Shown here in pieces: positions 51,103-61,032 of a stretch of DNA of 64,000 bases. The notes below the pieces were generated by a model. It did no database searches. It had not been told where the DNA came from and saw only the letters and a list, made by a program, of their open reading frames with translations. The first letter of the stretch is position 1. Every line of letters starts with the position of its first letter. This DNA is from Mycolicibacterium mucogenicum DSM 44124. GTDB taxonomy: Bacteria > Actinomycetota > Actinomycetes > Mycobacteriales > Mycobacteriaceae. Both the position numbers and the translations under genes were made by a program. The DNA lies in contig NZ_CP062008.1 in NCBI RefSeq assembly GCF_005670685.2, forward strand, positions 3,968,001 through 4,032,000, given 5' to 3'.

Positions 51103-51993
51103 GTGAGGCCAAGCAAAAGCAGAAGCCGAATCAGAAGCCTGGTCGCAATCCTGGTGGTACCACCAGGATTGATGTCCGCCGCGCTACCACCGGCAGCATA
51201 TGCCGCCGACTGCCCCGATGCCCAAGTCATTTTCGCCCGCGGCACCGACGAAGCGCCCGGACCCGGCGGGGTCGGGACTGCGTTCATCAATTCACTGCGT
51301 ACCGCCATCAGCCCGAAAACCCTTGACGTATATGCGGTCGACTATCCCGCTACCACCGACTTCCCCACCGCCGTCGACGGAATCCGTGACGCCCGTAGGC
51401 AAATCGTGACGACGGCGGCGGCCTGCCCCCGGACCAAGATGGTGCTCGGCGGGTTCTCGCAGGGTGCTGCCGTTGCGGGCTTCGTCACCGCGGGCACCAT
51501 TCCCGACGGAATCTCCGCCGCCGAGGTGCCGGCCCCCATGCCGCCGGACGTCGCGGATCATGTTGCGGCCGTTGCCTTGTTCGGCAAGCCCTCCGCACGG
51601 TTCATGCGCGCCATCGGCTCCCCCTCCGTCACGGTCGGCCCGGTGTACCAGCCCAAGACCACCGACATCTGCGCGAACAACGACCTGGTGTGCGACGCGC
51701 ACGGGTCGAGCTTCGACGCGCACAACAGTTACATCGACAGCGGATTGATCACCCAGGGCGTCAACTTCACGGTGAGCCAATTGCAGGCGGGCTGGGCGGC
51801 CGATGCACTGGCCGGACCCGCGCCGTGGTCATCGACGACGGTGCAGGCCGCCGATCAGGCCGGGCGCGGTCAGTCCGCGCGCGCCGCGACCCCGCCGAAC
51901 ACCGCGGCGCCGGCCCACATGCCGGCGAGCGCGCCGTGGCTCCCGGGACCGGAGCAGACGGCACCGGCACCGGACGCAGCGCCACCCCAGTAG
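51103..51993 (+). CDS. Secreted cutinase-family esterase with Pro/Ala-rich tail
   Basis: This protein is about 296 residues from GTG 51103; GTG 51079 is an alternative. A signal peptide (RSLVAILVVPPGLMSAALPPAAYA) precedes CPDAQVIFARGTDE, the cutinase opening. The Ser is in LGGFSQGAAVAGF, the Asp in CANNDLVCD, and the His in FDAHNSY. Cys pairs of cutinase are present. The last 65 residues form a Pro/Ala-rich tail unusual for the family. The coding region of the signal peptide holds a perfect 24-bp palindrome (51147-51170). Mycobacterial cutinase-like proteins are lipases/phospholipases acting at the cell surface. Confidence 0.88.
   Translation: MRPSKSRSRIRSLVAILVVPPGLMSAALPPAAYAADCPDAQVIFARGTDEAPGPGGVGTAFINSLRTAISPKTLDVYAVDYPATTDFPTAVDGIRDARRQIVTTAAACPRTKMVLGGFSQGAAVAGFVTAGTIPDGISAAEVPAPMPPDVADHVAAVALFGKPSARFMRAIGSPSVTVGPVYQPKTTDICANNDLVCDAHGSSFDAHNSYIDSGLITQGVNFTVSQLQAGWAADALAGPAPWSSTTVQAADQAGRGQSARAATPPNTAAPAHMPASAPWLPGPEQTAPAPDAAPPQ
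51147..51170. repeat. Perfect 24-bp palindrome within the cutinase signal-peptide codons
   Basis: AATCCTGGTGGT (51147-51158) is exactly complementary to the adjoining ACCACCAGGATT (51159-51170). With no loop it would form only an imperfect RNA hairpin, but it is a good dimer-binding site. The chance that codons alone give 12 matching pairs is small. Confidence 0.6.
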
Positions 51994-51996
51994 TCG

Positions 51997-52746
51997 TTAC
52001 CGGAACCGCACGCCCCGGCGCCGCACCCACCAATCGGCAAACAGTGTCCCGGCGATCCACACGCCGACCGCGATACCAAGGTGCACAGCACTTTTGGTGT
52101 CGCGGCCGAGGACGGGACCGAAGACATGGGCGACGGCGTTCGGTAGCGTCCGCCACAATTCACGGTGTTCGACGCCGCCGATCGGGTCGGCGACGAAATA
52201 CAGGACGTACGGCAGCACCAGCGACGACAACCAGAATGCGATCCGGCGCCGGTCGTGGCGCTGGCCCCACCGCTGCACCAACCGAACTTCAGCAACCGGC
52301 AGCAGCACCGACACCGCATTGCCCACGCCCAGCCACGACACGATCGGCACCGCGACATTCGGGATCGTCACACCGAGCCGGGCCGGGCTTTCGAACCAGA
52401 CGGTGAGCACCGCGGCGGCGGCAAGCGTCGGAAGTCCGACGAGAATCAGCAGCGCCAGGTTCTTGTGCAGCAGGATCCGCCATGGCGCCACCGATTCGGC
52501 CAGCCGCTGCTGAACCCGATCATGGTCGGCACCAAGCACATTGGTTGTCGTGGTGTCGGCGAGCACGAACGACGAGAAGTACGTGCCGACCAGGATCACC
52601 CAATCGTGGTGATGCCGTCCCCCGGAGGTCAACGGCTGCACGGCAAGCCACAGCACGGCGAGCACGACGTTGGCCGCCACGCCCAGCAGCCAGGTGCGCG
52701 GCGGGGTGAAGGCCCAGCGCACTTCCGACCACACTGCGGGCAACAT
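51997..52746 (-). CDS. Integral membrane protein, ABC-permease-like
   Basis: This 249-residue protein has about six hydrophobic helices (for example RTWLLGVAANVVLAVLWLA, NLALLILVGLPTLAAAAVL, WLGVGNAVSVLL and LGIAVGVWIAGTLFADWW). The layout resembles ABC-2 type permeases, but no ATPase gene is adjacent. Convergent with the cutinase gene (3 bases apart) and divergent from PucR. Function unknown. Confidence 0.8.
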   Translation of the reverse strand: MLPAVWSEVRWAFTPPRTWLLGVAANVVLAVLWLAVQPLTSGGRHHHDWVILVGTYFSSFVLADTTTTNVLGADHDRVQQRLAESVAPWRILLHKNLALLILVGLPTLAAAAVLTVWFESPARLGVTIPNVAVPIVSWLGVGNAVSVLLPVAEVRLVQRWGQRHDRRRIAFWLSSLVLPYVLYFVADPIGGVEHRELWRTLPNAVAHVFGPVLGRDTKSAVHLGIAVGVWIAGTLFADWWVRRRGVRFR

Positions 52747-52862
52747 CGTCCATCTCCACCGTCAACGCCCCGTCCGCCGCGGAGTGCGTGCGACGATACC
52801 GGCAACAATCGTTGCGGTTCCTGTGAGCGCAGTGCCGCCGACATAGATCTGAATGGGAGCGC

Positions 52863-54095
52863 ATGGCGGAACCGCACGGCACCGATCCCAGTGCCCACAT
52901 TCAGCTGATCGTCGACCTGCTGGCCCGATCGCTGAATCGCGCGGTGCTGCTGGACGACACGGCGATGACGCCCATGACCTTCAGCCGCCAGCTGGGGACC
53001 GTCGACGATGTGCGGATGCACAGCCTCCTCGAGCGGGCCACGAAACCCGAAGTCATCGCGGAGCTTCAGGCCTTGGGAATCGACGACGCCGACCCGGGCG
53101 TCGCGATTCCACCGCTGCCCCGGTACGCCATGGTGGCGCGGTACTGCGTGCCGGTCCGATCAGCCGCCCATCATTTCGGCTACCTGTGGGTGATCGACCC
53201 GGAGCAGTCACTGAGCGCGGCCGAGCGTGCCCTGGCGAACCAGGCCGGCGCGGATCTGGTGGCGGTCCTGGATCGGCGCCAGACCACCGAGCGTGCCGTC
53301 GAGTCCGCGCGTCAGGCTCTACTGAGCCGCCTGTTGTCGGCCGATGTGGGCGAGCCGCTGAACGCGGTGCTACTCGAACTCAGCGCCCAGGACATGGCGC
53401 AGCCGGACAGCCTGCTCACCGTTTTCGCGTTCGTCCCGACCGGGGACGCCGCGGAGACCGAGCAGCGTCTCACCGCGCTTCGGCTGCGGCTGTCGGCCGT
53501 CGAGCGAACGCACAACTGGTTCGTCCTGCCAGGCAGTCCCGTGAGCGTCTTCGCCTTCTGCCCCGCGCACGTGCGGGTCCCGCCGCAGCGACTCGCCGAG
53601 ACCGTGACCTCGTCGATCCGGGCCACCTTCGATGACGCCCCGGTCATCGGCTGGTCCGGTAGCCGGCTGCCCCTCGCCCAAGCCGCCCAGTCGTTTCGGG
53701 ATGCCCGGCTGGCCTGCGCGCTGGCCGCCGCGGGCGCCGGCCCGGTCGACGCGGCGCTCGACTGGACCGCGGCCGGGTCGTGGCGGGCGGTCGCGCTACT
53801 CACCGACAGCCTCGCCGACGCTCCCGACGAACTCGACGCGCTGATCCATCCGGGCGTCACCGCGCTCTTGGCCGAGGGACGCGACGACCTGATCCAGACG
53901 CTCGAGGCCTATCTGTCCTCCGGCGGCGACGCCCGGCGCGCGGCCGACACCATGCACCTGCATCGCTCGACGCTGTACTACCGCCTGGAGAAGATCACCC
54001 AGGCTCTCGGTGACGACGTCACCGACCTCACCGACGGCGAAGCCCGCTTCGATCTCATGCTCAGCATCCGGCTGGCCCGGCTGCGCCGGCACTGA
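52863..54095 (+). CDS. PucR-family transcriptional regulator
   Basis: This 410-residue protein ends in the characteristic PucR helix-turn-helix (LIQTLEAYLSSGGDARRAADTMHLHRSTLYYRLEKITQALGDDVTDL, residues 340-390), with a CdaR GGDEF-like middle region (about 150-300). The N-terminus is a GAF-like sensing segment. PucR-type regulators control amino acid, purine and other catabolic genes. The next gene, an amino acid permease, is the likely target. A hairpin and direct repeats at 54114-54151 lie just after its stop. Confidence 0.88.
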   Translation: MAEPHGTDPSAHIQLIVDLLARSLNRAVLLDDTAMTPMTFSRQLGTVDDVRMHSLLERATKPEVIAELQALGIDDADPGVAIPPLPRYAMVARYCVPVRSAAHHFGYLWVIDPEQSLSAAERALANQAGADLVAVLDRRQTTERAVESARQALLSRLLSADVGEPLNAVLLELSAQDMAQPDSLLTVFAFVPTGDAAETEQRLTALRLRLSAVERTHNWFVLPGSPVSVFAFCPAHVRVPPQRLAETVTSSIRATFDDAPVIGWSGSRLPLAQAAQSFRDARLACALAAAGAGPVDAALDWTAAGSWRAVALLTDSLADAPDELDALIHPGVTALLAEGRDDLIQTLEAYLSSGGDARRAADTMHLHRSTLYYRLEKITQALGDDVTDLTDGEARFDLMLSIRLARLRRH

Positions 54096-54113
54096 TGCCA
54101 GGCGCCGGCGACC

Positions 54114-54151
54114 TTCCGACTGCTGTCGGAAAAACGGCCGGATGTTCCGAC
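54114..54151. promoter_or_regulatory. TTCCGAC repeats, candidate PucR operator
   Basis: TTCCGAC (54114-54120) pairs with GTCGGAA (54125-54131) over a 4-base loop, and a further TTCCGAC lies at 54144-54150 in the same orientation. The set is between the pucR-like stop and the permease start. It can be read as an operator or as a weak hairpin; AAAA follows the hairpin. Confidence 0.5.
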
Positions 54152-54298
54152 AAGATGGCGCCTGCATTGGCCCGCACATGCCGTCGTGACCGGCTTAGTA
54201 TTCGCACACACCAAATAGTGGTGCAGCTCACATCTGTCGCTGGGCGTGGGCTGAAAACGCCCTGACAAACGCCGTCGGGGCAGCGCGAAGGAGACGAC

Positions 54299-56125
54299 GT
54301 GAGCGGGACACCGACCCTCAACAAGGCACTCAGCCAACGCCAACTGTCCATGATCGCGATCGGGGGCGTGATCGGTGCCGGGCTGTTCGTCGGCTCAGGT
54401 GTCGTCATCAAAGACACCGGGCCCGGCACATTCATCACCTATGCACTCGCCGGCGTGCTGATCATCATGATCATGCGGATGCTCGCCGAGATGGCGGTGG
54501 CCAATCCGTCGACCGGCTCGTTCGCCGATTACGCCCGCAACGCCCTGGGCAACTGGGCCGGCTTCTCGATCGGCTGGCTGTATTGGTACTTCTGGGTGAT
54601 CGTCGTCGGATTCGAGGCGATCGCCGGCGCCAAGATCATTCGGTACTGGCTGCCCTCGGCACCGATATGGCTCACAGCCCTACTGCTGCTCATCGCGATG
54701 ACGGCGACGAATCTGTTCTCGGTTTCATCGTTCGGCGAGTTCGAGTTCTGGTTCGCCAGCATCAAAGTCGCGGCCATCATCGTGTTCATCGGACTGGGCT
54801 CCTGTTTCGTGCTCGGTCTGTGGCCGCACAAATCCATGGATTTCTCCAACCTGACCGCACACGGCGGGTTCTTCCCACTGGGCCCGTCAGCGGTCACCGT
54901 CGGTGTCGTCACCGTGATCTTCTCGATGGTGGGCGCGGAGATCGCGACCATCGCCGCCGCGGAGTCCACCGACCCTGAGCGCGCTGTTGCCAAGGCCGCC
55001 AACTCGGTCATCATGCGCATCGCGGTCTTCTTCGTCGGCTCGGCGTTCCTGCTGGTGACCATCCTGCCGTGGAACGGCAAGCAGCTCGCCGCGTCGCCGT
55101 TCGTCTCGGCCTTCACCGCGATGGGTATCCCCTACGCCGACCACATCATGAACGCGGTTGTCCTGACCGCAGTCCTGAGCTGCCTGAACTCGGGCATGTA
55201 CACCGCCTCGCGCATGCTGTTCGTGCTGGCCGCCCGCCGGGAGGCGCCCGCCCAGCTCGTCTCCGTCACCCGTCGCGGCGTTCCGGCAGCCGCCATTCTG
55301 ACGTCGTCGGTCATCGGGTTCCTGGGTGTCATCGCCTCGGCCTTCTCGCCCGATTTCATCTTCAAGTTCCTGCTGGATTCCAGCGGTGCGGTCATCCTCT
55401 TCGTCTACCTGTTGATCGCCATTTCCCAGATCGTGCTGCGGTACCGCAACGGCGGCGACAAGCTCAAAGTCAAAATGTGGCTGTTCCCCGTGTTGTCGAT
55501 CATCACGGCGCTCGCGATGACCGCCATCCTGGTGCAGATGTACGTCCAGGGCGGAGACAATCGCAGGGCCCTGACGCTGAGCCTGCTGTCCTGGGCTGTG
55601 GTGATCGGGTTGTTCTTCGCCAACCGCTGGTTCAACTCCCGCCGGCCGGTCCCGGAGCCCGTCACCGCGACCGAGCGGCCGCACCGAGTGCTGGTGCTGG
55701 CCAACGAAACCGTCGGCTCCGAGGAGCTGCTCGACGAACTGCGCGCCATCGGCGCCGACAACGCCACGACCTATCACGTCGTCGTGCCGGTCAGCCCGAT
55801 CGAGACCGGCGCCGCCGCCTCGCACAGCCCCCTCGACGTCTGGGAGGCCACCAAAGTCCTTGCCCAGCAACGTCTCGACCAGACGCTGGCCGCGCTGCAC
55901 TCGGCGAACCTGGAAGCCGACGGCAAGCTGGGCGACTACCGCCCGCTGCGCGCGCTGGCAGCCGGTGTCGAAGAATTCCACCCGGATCAGATCGTGATCG
56001 CGACAGAGCCACCGGAACAGTCCATCTGGCACCGCTTCGATGTCGTCGACCGCGCCCGGTCCGACTACAACATCCCGGTGACCAACGTGATCGCGATGAC
56101 TCCCGCCGAGGAGCCTGTCGCGTGA
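54299..56125 (+). CDS. Amino acid permease (APC) with fused Usp-like C-terminal domain
   Basis: This 608-residue protein has an N-terminal APC domain with about twelve helices (SQRQLSMIAIGGVIGAGLFVGSGVVI, typical of the AAT/GABA permease branch) to residue 455. A cytosolic domain of about 150 residues then starts at HRVLVLANETVGSEELLDELRA and continues VVVPVSP, RLDQTLAALHSANLEADGKLGD, and DQIVIATEPPEQS. This is the fold of universal stress proteins. GTG start after GAAGGAGA. The fusion suggests energy or nucleotide sensing by the transporter. It overlaps the next Usp gene by 4 bases. Confidence 0.9.
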   Translation: MSGTPTLNKALSQRQLSMIAIGGVIGAGLFVGSGVVIKDTGPGTFITYALAGVLIIMIMRMLAEMAVANPSTGSFADYARNALGNWAGFSIGWLYWYFWVIVVGFEAIAGAKIIRYWLPSAPIWLTALLLLIAMTATNLFSVSSFGEFEFWFASIKVAAIIVFIGLGSCFVLGLWPHKSMDFSNLTAHGGFFPLGPSAVTVGVVTVIFSMVGAEIATIAAAESTDPERAVAKAANSVIMRIAVFFVGSAFLLVTILPWNGKQLAASPFVSAFTAMGIPYADHIMNAVVLTAVLSCLNSGMYTASRMLFVLAARREAPAQLVSVTRRGVPAAAILTSSVIGFLGVIASAFSPDFIFKFLLDSSGAVILFVYLLIAISQIVLRYRNGGDKLKVKMWLFPVLSIITALAMTAILVQMYVQGGDNRRALTLSLLSWAVVIGLFFANRWFNSRRPVPEPVTATERPHRVLVLANETVGSEELLDELRAIGADNATTYHVVVPVSPIETGAAASHSPLDVWEATKVLAQQRLDQTLAALHSANLEADGKLGDYRPLRALAAGVEEFHPDQIVIATEPPEQSIWHRFDVVDRARSDYNIPVTNVIAMTPAEEPVA

Positions 56126-57003
56126 CGATCATCGCCGGGTTCAGCGCGTCCCGGCAGGGCAGCGCCCCGATCAACCTCGCCGTGCAGATCGCGAGGACCA
56201 CCGGCGAGAAGGTCATCGCGGCAGCGGTTCTCGAGCGCTCGTGGCCGCCGCGCAACGACCCCGTCGAGGAGGAATACCTGCGCCACGTGAAGGCGCAGAC
56301 GGCCCAGTCCTTGCAGGCCGTCGTCAACGGCCTCCCCGGGCGACCGGACGTACCCACGCTGGTTCACGAATCTGGTTCCATCCCAACCGGTTTGCTCGAG
56401 CTCGCGCAGGAGTTCGAGGCCCGCGCCGTGGTGCTCGGGTCGTCGTCGTCCGGCCTACTGGGACGCGTGGCTCTCGGCAGCGTGACGGAGCGGCTGGTGC
56501 ACACCGCGCAGGTGCCGGTAGCGATCGCGCCGCGCGGATACGCCTTCAGTCACGAGCCGATCCGCCGCCTCACCGCGGCCTACGGCGGCGAGGCCGACAC
56601 CAACGGATTGATCCGGGCGGCTGCGGAGTTGTCGAAGGACTGGAATGCCCAGCTGCGGATCGTGGCGTACACCGTGCGGCCCGCGTGGGCGTTCGGCGGG
56701 CCCTCGCTCGAGGCGGGTGCCGAGGACATGGTGGTCGCGCAGTGGTCGAAGCGCACCGCCGACGATGTCACCAAGCAGCTCAACAGAGTTCGCGAAGATC
56801 TGGCCGTGCCCGACGTGGACATGGTCGTCAGCAGCGGGCGAGATTGGCAGCAGGCCGTGGAGAACACGGGCTGGACCTCAGGTGACGTGCTGCTGCTCGG
56901 GTCGGGCGCGGCCGGGCAGTCCGCCCGGGTGTTCCTCGGATCGGCAGCGGCGAAAATCCTGCGTCATTCACCGGTCCCGGTGATGATCATGCCGCGCGCC
57001 TGA
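56122..57003 (+). CDS. Universal stress protein with two Usp domains
   Basis: This 293-residue protein contains two Usp domains (residues 1-140 and 145-293). The first ends with LGSSSSGLLGRVALGSVTERLVHTAQVPVAIAPRG and the second with LLGSGAAGQSARVFLGSAAAKILRHSPVPVMIMPRA. Both keep the G-x2-G-x9-G(S/T)-type nucleotide motif, which suggests ATP binding. GTG start overlaps the permease stop (GTGA), so the two are co-translated. It may work with the Usp-like tail of the permease. Confidence 0.9.
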   Translation: MTIIAGFSASRQGSAPINLAVQIARTTGEKVIAAAVLERSWPPRNDPVEEEYLRHVKAQTAQSLQAVVNGLPGRPDVPTLVHESGSIPTGLLELAQEFEARAVVLGSSSSGLLGRVALGSVTERLVHTAQVPVAIAPRGYAFSHEPIRRLTAAYGGEADTNGLIRAAAELSKDWNAQLRIVAYTVRPAWAFGGPSLEAGAEDMVVAQWSKRTADDVTKQLNRVREDLAVPDVDMVVSSGRDWQQAVENTGWTSGDVLLLGSGAAGQSARVFLGSAAAKILRHSPVPVMIMPRA

Positions 57004-57014
57004 GTTCTCGGCCA

Positions 57015-57065
57015 AAAGGCCAACTATTGCACGCTTGACGAAACAGCCTGCAATAGTTGGCCTTT
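57015..57065. terminator. Perfect 17-bp inverted repeat, terminator
   Basis: AAAGGCCAACTATTGCA (57015-57031) and TGCAATAGTTGGCCTTT (57049-57065) are exact complements around a 17-base loop. It is placed between the Usp stop and the end of the convergent small secreted protein gene and serves both. Confidence 0.85.
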
Positions 57066-57078
57066 CGACGCCTGTGGG

Positions 57079-57312
57079 CTAGCTCTTGCCGTAGGGCGCA
57101 GCCTTGACGACGGGGCTGGCCGACGGGGTCAGTGGCACGGTCGGCGGGGCGGCCTGGGTCGTCGTCGCACCGTTCGCGCCGGCTGGGTTCTCCCGCGCCG
57201 GTTCGGCACCCGCCACGGTGGTCGCGGCGCCCATGGCCACGAGCGCGCCGGCTCCGACGGCGGCCGCGATGCGGCGGATGGTGGCGGCATTGGTCAGACG
57301 TGAACGAGACAT
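57079..57312 (-). CDS. Small secreted Ala/Pro-rich protein
   Basis: This 77-residue protein starts at the ATG after GAGGAA. The signal peptide is strong (RRIAAAVGAGALVAMGAATTVAGA, probable cleavage AGA/EP). The mature part is a low-complexity Thr/Pro/Ala sequence with no Cys (GANGATTTQAAPPTVPLTPSASP). Role unknown; mycobacteria have many such short secreted proteins. Confidence 0.72.
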   Translation of the reverse strand: MSRSRLTNAATIRRIAAAVGAGALVAMGAATTVAGAEPARENPAGANGATTTQAAPPTVPLTPSASPVVKAAPYGKS

Positions 57313-57655
57313 CAATTTCCTCAGTGTGTTGTTGCGTGTGCAGGATTGGTGCCCGCAGCCCCGTGCCACTCGCACCTCCGACTCTCGTGTCCCCCCAACA
57401 TCCGCACGTGCAGATCGGGGGCGGCTAAGCCGAACCACAAACAATCGGTGCCGCAGAATCTGCCGTGACGCGCGGGCTACGTCAACAGCCAGCGGAAATG
57501 TTGAGCAGACTGCTCAGGGTGTGATGCAGGACACTGTGACCCACGCATCATTTTGTCCGGTACCGCTGGGGTTGACGCCGGCGTCGCAGAGGTGTCGCCG
57601 GAGCCGATCCGGGGTAAGGACCGACGGTGCGACACAGACACCGCGCAGGTCTGCC
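57313..57655. other. Divergent intergenic region, secreted peptide / topoisomerase IB
   Basis: These 343 bases hold both promoters. A frame reads through into the topoisomerase, but it lacks a start signal and codon bias. I see no repeat or RNA gene. Confidence 0.4.
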
Positions 57656-58681
57656 ATGAGGCTGCGGCATAGCGACATCACGTCGCCCGGGATCACGCGG
57701 AGGCGGCGCGGTAACGGCTTCTCCTACTACGACGCCACCGGCGCACCCGTCACCAACGAAGAGACGCTGCAACGGATTCGGGACCTGGTGATACCACCGG
57801 CGTGGCGGAAAGTCTGGATCAGCCCCCACCGCAACGGGCATATCCAAGCAGTGGGGATCGACGCCGCGGGCCGCCGCCAGTACCTCTATCACGCCGTGTG
57901 GCAACAGGAACGCACCGAGGAGAAGTTCGACCGCGTACTCCAGCTCTCCACGGCGCTGCCCGACTGGCGAGACCGGATCGCAGCTGACCTCACCGGCCGC
58001 GGACTGCACCGCGGGCGCGTACTCGCGTTGGCCCTGCACCTGATCGACCTCGGGTATTTCCGCGCCGGTGGCGAGGAATACGCGCAGGACAACGATTCGT
58101 GCGGACTGGCCACGCTGCGCTGCGAACACGTCGAGGTGCGCAGCGGCACAGTGATATTCGACTACCCGGCGAAGAGCGGCGTACAGCGCCACCTGGAACT
58201 GGCCGACCAGCAGGTGGTCCGAGCGGTCCGCGCGCTACGCCGAGGACGAGGCCCCACCGAGCGGTTCTTGTACTGCCGCAGTGGTTCGGGGTGCGTAGAG
58301 CTGCATGCCGACGACCTCAATGCCCGATTCAAAGAGCTGGTCGGCGAGGAGTACAGCGTCAAGGACCTGCGCACGTGGCACGGCACCGTGCTGGCCGCCG
58401 CGAGCTTCGCCGCCGTCGCGCCGGCGGATACGAAGGCAGCTATTCGCCGCGCCCGGACTTCGGTCTTCCGCGAGGTTGCCGAAGAACTCGGCAACACCCC
58501 TGCCGTGGCGCGTAGTTCGTATGTCGATCCGAGGGTCGTGACAGCGTACGAACGTGGTCTGACGATTTCCGCGGCCGTCGGGCGGGCCGAGAAGCAGCGG
58601 AATGACACTGCGGCTCAGGAGATCCTGGAACGAGCCACCCGAAAACTCATCCGCCGCATGGCGCGAACGTCAGGCGCCTGA
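57656..58681 (+). CDS. DNA topoisomerase IB
   Basis: This 341-residue poxvirus-type bacterial topoisomerase IB has an N-terminal domain (VTNEETLQRIRDLVIPPAWRKVWISPHRNGHIQAVGIDAAGRRQYLYH) and catalytic residues in GGEEYAQDNDSCGLATLR (Arg), KDLRTWHGTVLAA (Arg and His), and RSSYVDPRV (nucleophile Tyr). It relaxes supercoils by a 3'-phosphotyrosyl link. ATG 57656 gives the usual length. Its stop overlaps the ROK gene's 3' end by 12 bases on the other strand. Confidence 0.9.
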   Translation: MRLRHSDITSPGITRRRRGNGFSYYDATGAPVTNEETLQRIRDLVIPPAWRKVWISPHRNGHIQAVGIDAAGRRQYLYHAVWQQERTEEKFDRVLQLSTALPDWRDRIAADLTGRGLHRGRVLALALHLIDLGYFRAGGEEYAQDNDSCGLATLRCEHVEVRSGTVIFDYPAKSGVQRHLELADQQVVRAVRALRRGRGPTERFLYCRSGSGCVELHADDLNARFKELVGEEYSVKDLRTWHGTVLAAASFAAVAPADTKAAIRRARTSVFREVAEELGNTPAVARSSYVDPRVVTAYERGLTISAAVGRAEKQRNDTAAQEILERATRKLIRRMARTSGA

Positions 58682-59878
58682 GTGCTGAAGCCCGGTCTGC
58701 AGGGAGGCATCGATCATCCGCGGGCACAAGATGTGATCGAGCGCCGTCGTCGCGCAGCCGATGATGCCGACGCGCTCCTGAAGCACCGACGGGACCACCT
58801 GCAGCGTGCGGGTGGCCAGGGTACTGGCGTTGCCGTATAACGTCTCGCGCAGGCCGGCCACGAACACGTCGTAGGCACCGACCATGTCGCCCGCCACGAC
58901 CAACACCGCAGGGTTGATCAGGTTGACCGCAGCCGCGAGCACTTCGCCAACATGCCGGCCGCTGTCGCGAATCTTGCTGCGGGCCTTGGCATCTCCACTG
59001 TGCGCCAATGCCACGACGTCACGCAGATGGCCCACGGCGTACCCTTCACGCCGCAGATCGCGCACGATCGCCCAGCCGCCGGCCACCGCCTCGACACAAC
59101 CCGTGTCACCGCAGCGGCACGAGATACCGGCAGCCGCCGCGATCTTGCTGTGCCCGAAGTCCCCGGCGGCCTGCACCGCGCCGCGCCGGAGTTGGCCGCC
59201 CATCACGATGCCGGCGCCCAGTCCGGTGGACGCTTTGACGACCAGCATGTCCTGCACATCGGCGAATCCGAACCGGCGTTCGGCCAGTGCGATCACGTTG
59301 GCGTCGTTGTCCATTACCACCGGCGCGTCGGCGAGGTGCTGGAAGTACGGCGCCAATGGCACACCGTCCCAACCGCTCATGTTCGGCGAGTCCAGACTCG
59401 CTCCGAGCTGCCGATCGACCGTGCCGGGCAGACTCAGACCGATGCCGAAAATGCGGTCGCCGCGGCGACCGGAGTCGTCGAGTAGCTCTCCGAGCCGCTT
59501 CACCAGATCGGGCATCAGGTCGTCCGGGCCCATCCCGGGCTCCTGATCGATGTCGGCGGTAGCGAGGACGTCGCCGGCGAGGTTGCACAACGCCAGCTGG
59601 GTCCGGCTGCGCCCGATGGCCACCGCGAACACGATGCCCGCATCGACGTTGAACATGAGCTGCGCGGCCGGACGTCCGCCCGTCGACGCCACGTGCTCGG
59701 GCTCGATCACCAGATCGTCGGCTTCCAGCGCTGCGATTCGCGCCGTCACCGCGGTGCGCGACAGGCCGGTGATTCGGCCGATCTCGCTGCGGGTAATAGC
59801 CCGGTGATCCCTGATCACGGCGAGCACTTCGCCGGCAGTAGGTGACACCGACGTGCCGCTGAGCGCCATGGATGCCAT
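58670..59878 (-). CDS. ROK-family transcriptional repressor
   Basis: This protein is about 402 residues, starting at ATG 59878 or a few codons either side. An N-terminal winged helix (EVLAVIRDHRAITRSEIGRITGLSRTAVTARIAALEADDLV) precedes a ROK domain with the sugar/ATP motif (VVMDNDANVIAL; STGLGAGIVMGG) and the zinc motif CRCGDTGCVEA. ROK repressors (NagC/Mlc/XylR type) respond to sugars or sugar phosphates. The divergent neighbour is the glyceraldehyde-3-phosphate dehydrogenase gene, an attractive target. A palindrome of NagC/Mlc type lies at 59923-59945. Confidence 0.88.
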   Translation of the reverse strand: MASMALSGTSVSPTAGEVLAVIRDHRAITRSEIGRITGLSRTAVTARIAALEADDLVIEPEHVASTGGRPAAQLMFNVDAGIVFAVAIGRSRTQLALCNLAGDVLATADIDQEPGMGPDDLMPDLVKRLGELLDDSGRRGDRIFGIGLSLPGTVDRQLGASLDSPNMSGWDGVPLAPYFQHLADAPVVMDNDANVIALAERRFGFADVQDMLVVKASTGLGAGIVMGGQLRRGAVQAAGDFGHSKIAAAAGISCRCGDTGCVEAVAGGWAIVRDLRREGYAVGHLRDVVALAHSGDAKARSKIRDSGRHVGEVLAAAVNLINPAVLVVAGDMVGAYDVFVAGLRETLYGNASTLATRTLQVVPSVLQERVGIIGCATTALDHILCPRMIDASLQTGLQHSGA

Positions 59879-59912
59879 TGAAGCAAGGCGACACACGCCG
59901 ACGCAAGCGTAA

Positions 59913-61031
<1,119 letters not shown>

Positions 61032-61032
61032 A

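Noticed and set aside
54217..54240. Possible Crp box before the amino acid permease (GGTGCAGCTCACA)
   Set aside because: Half-site spacing is 4 instead of 6 and the downstream TTCGGTT-N15 element is missing.
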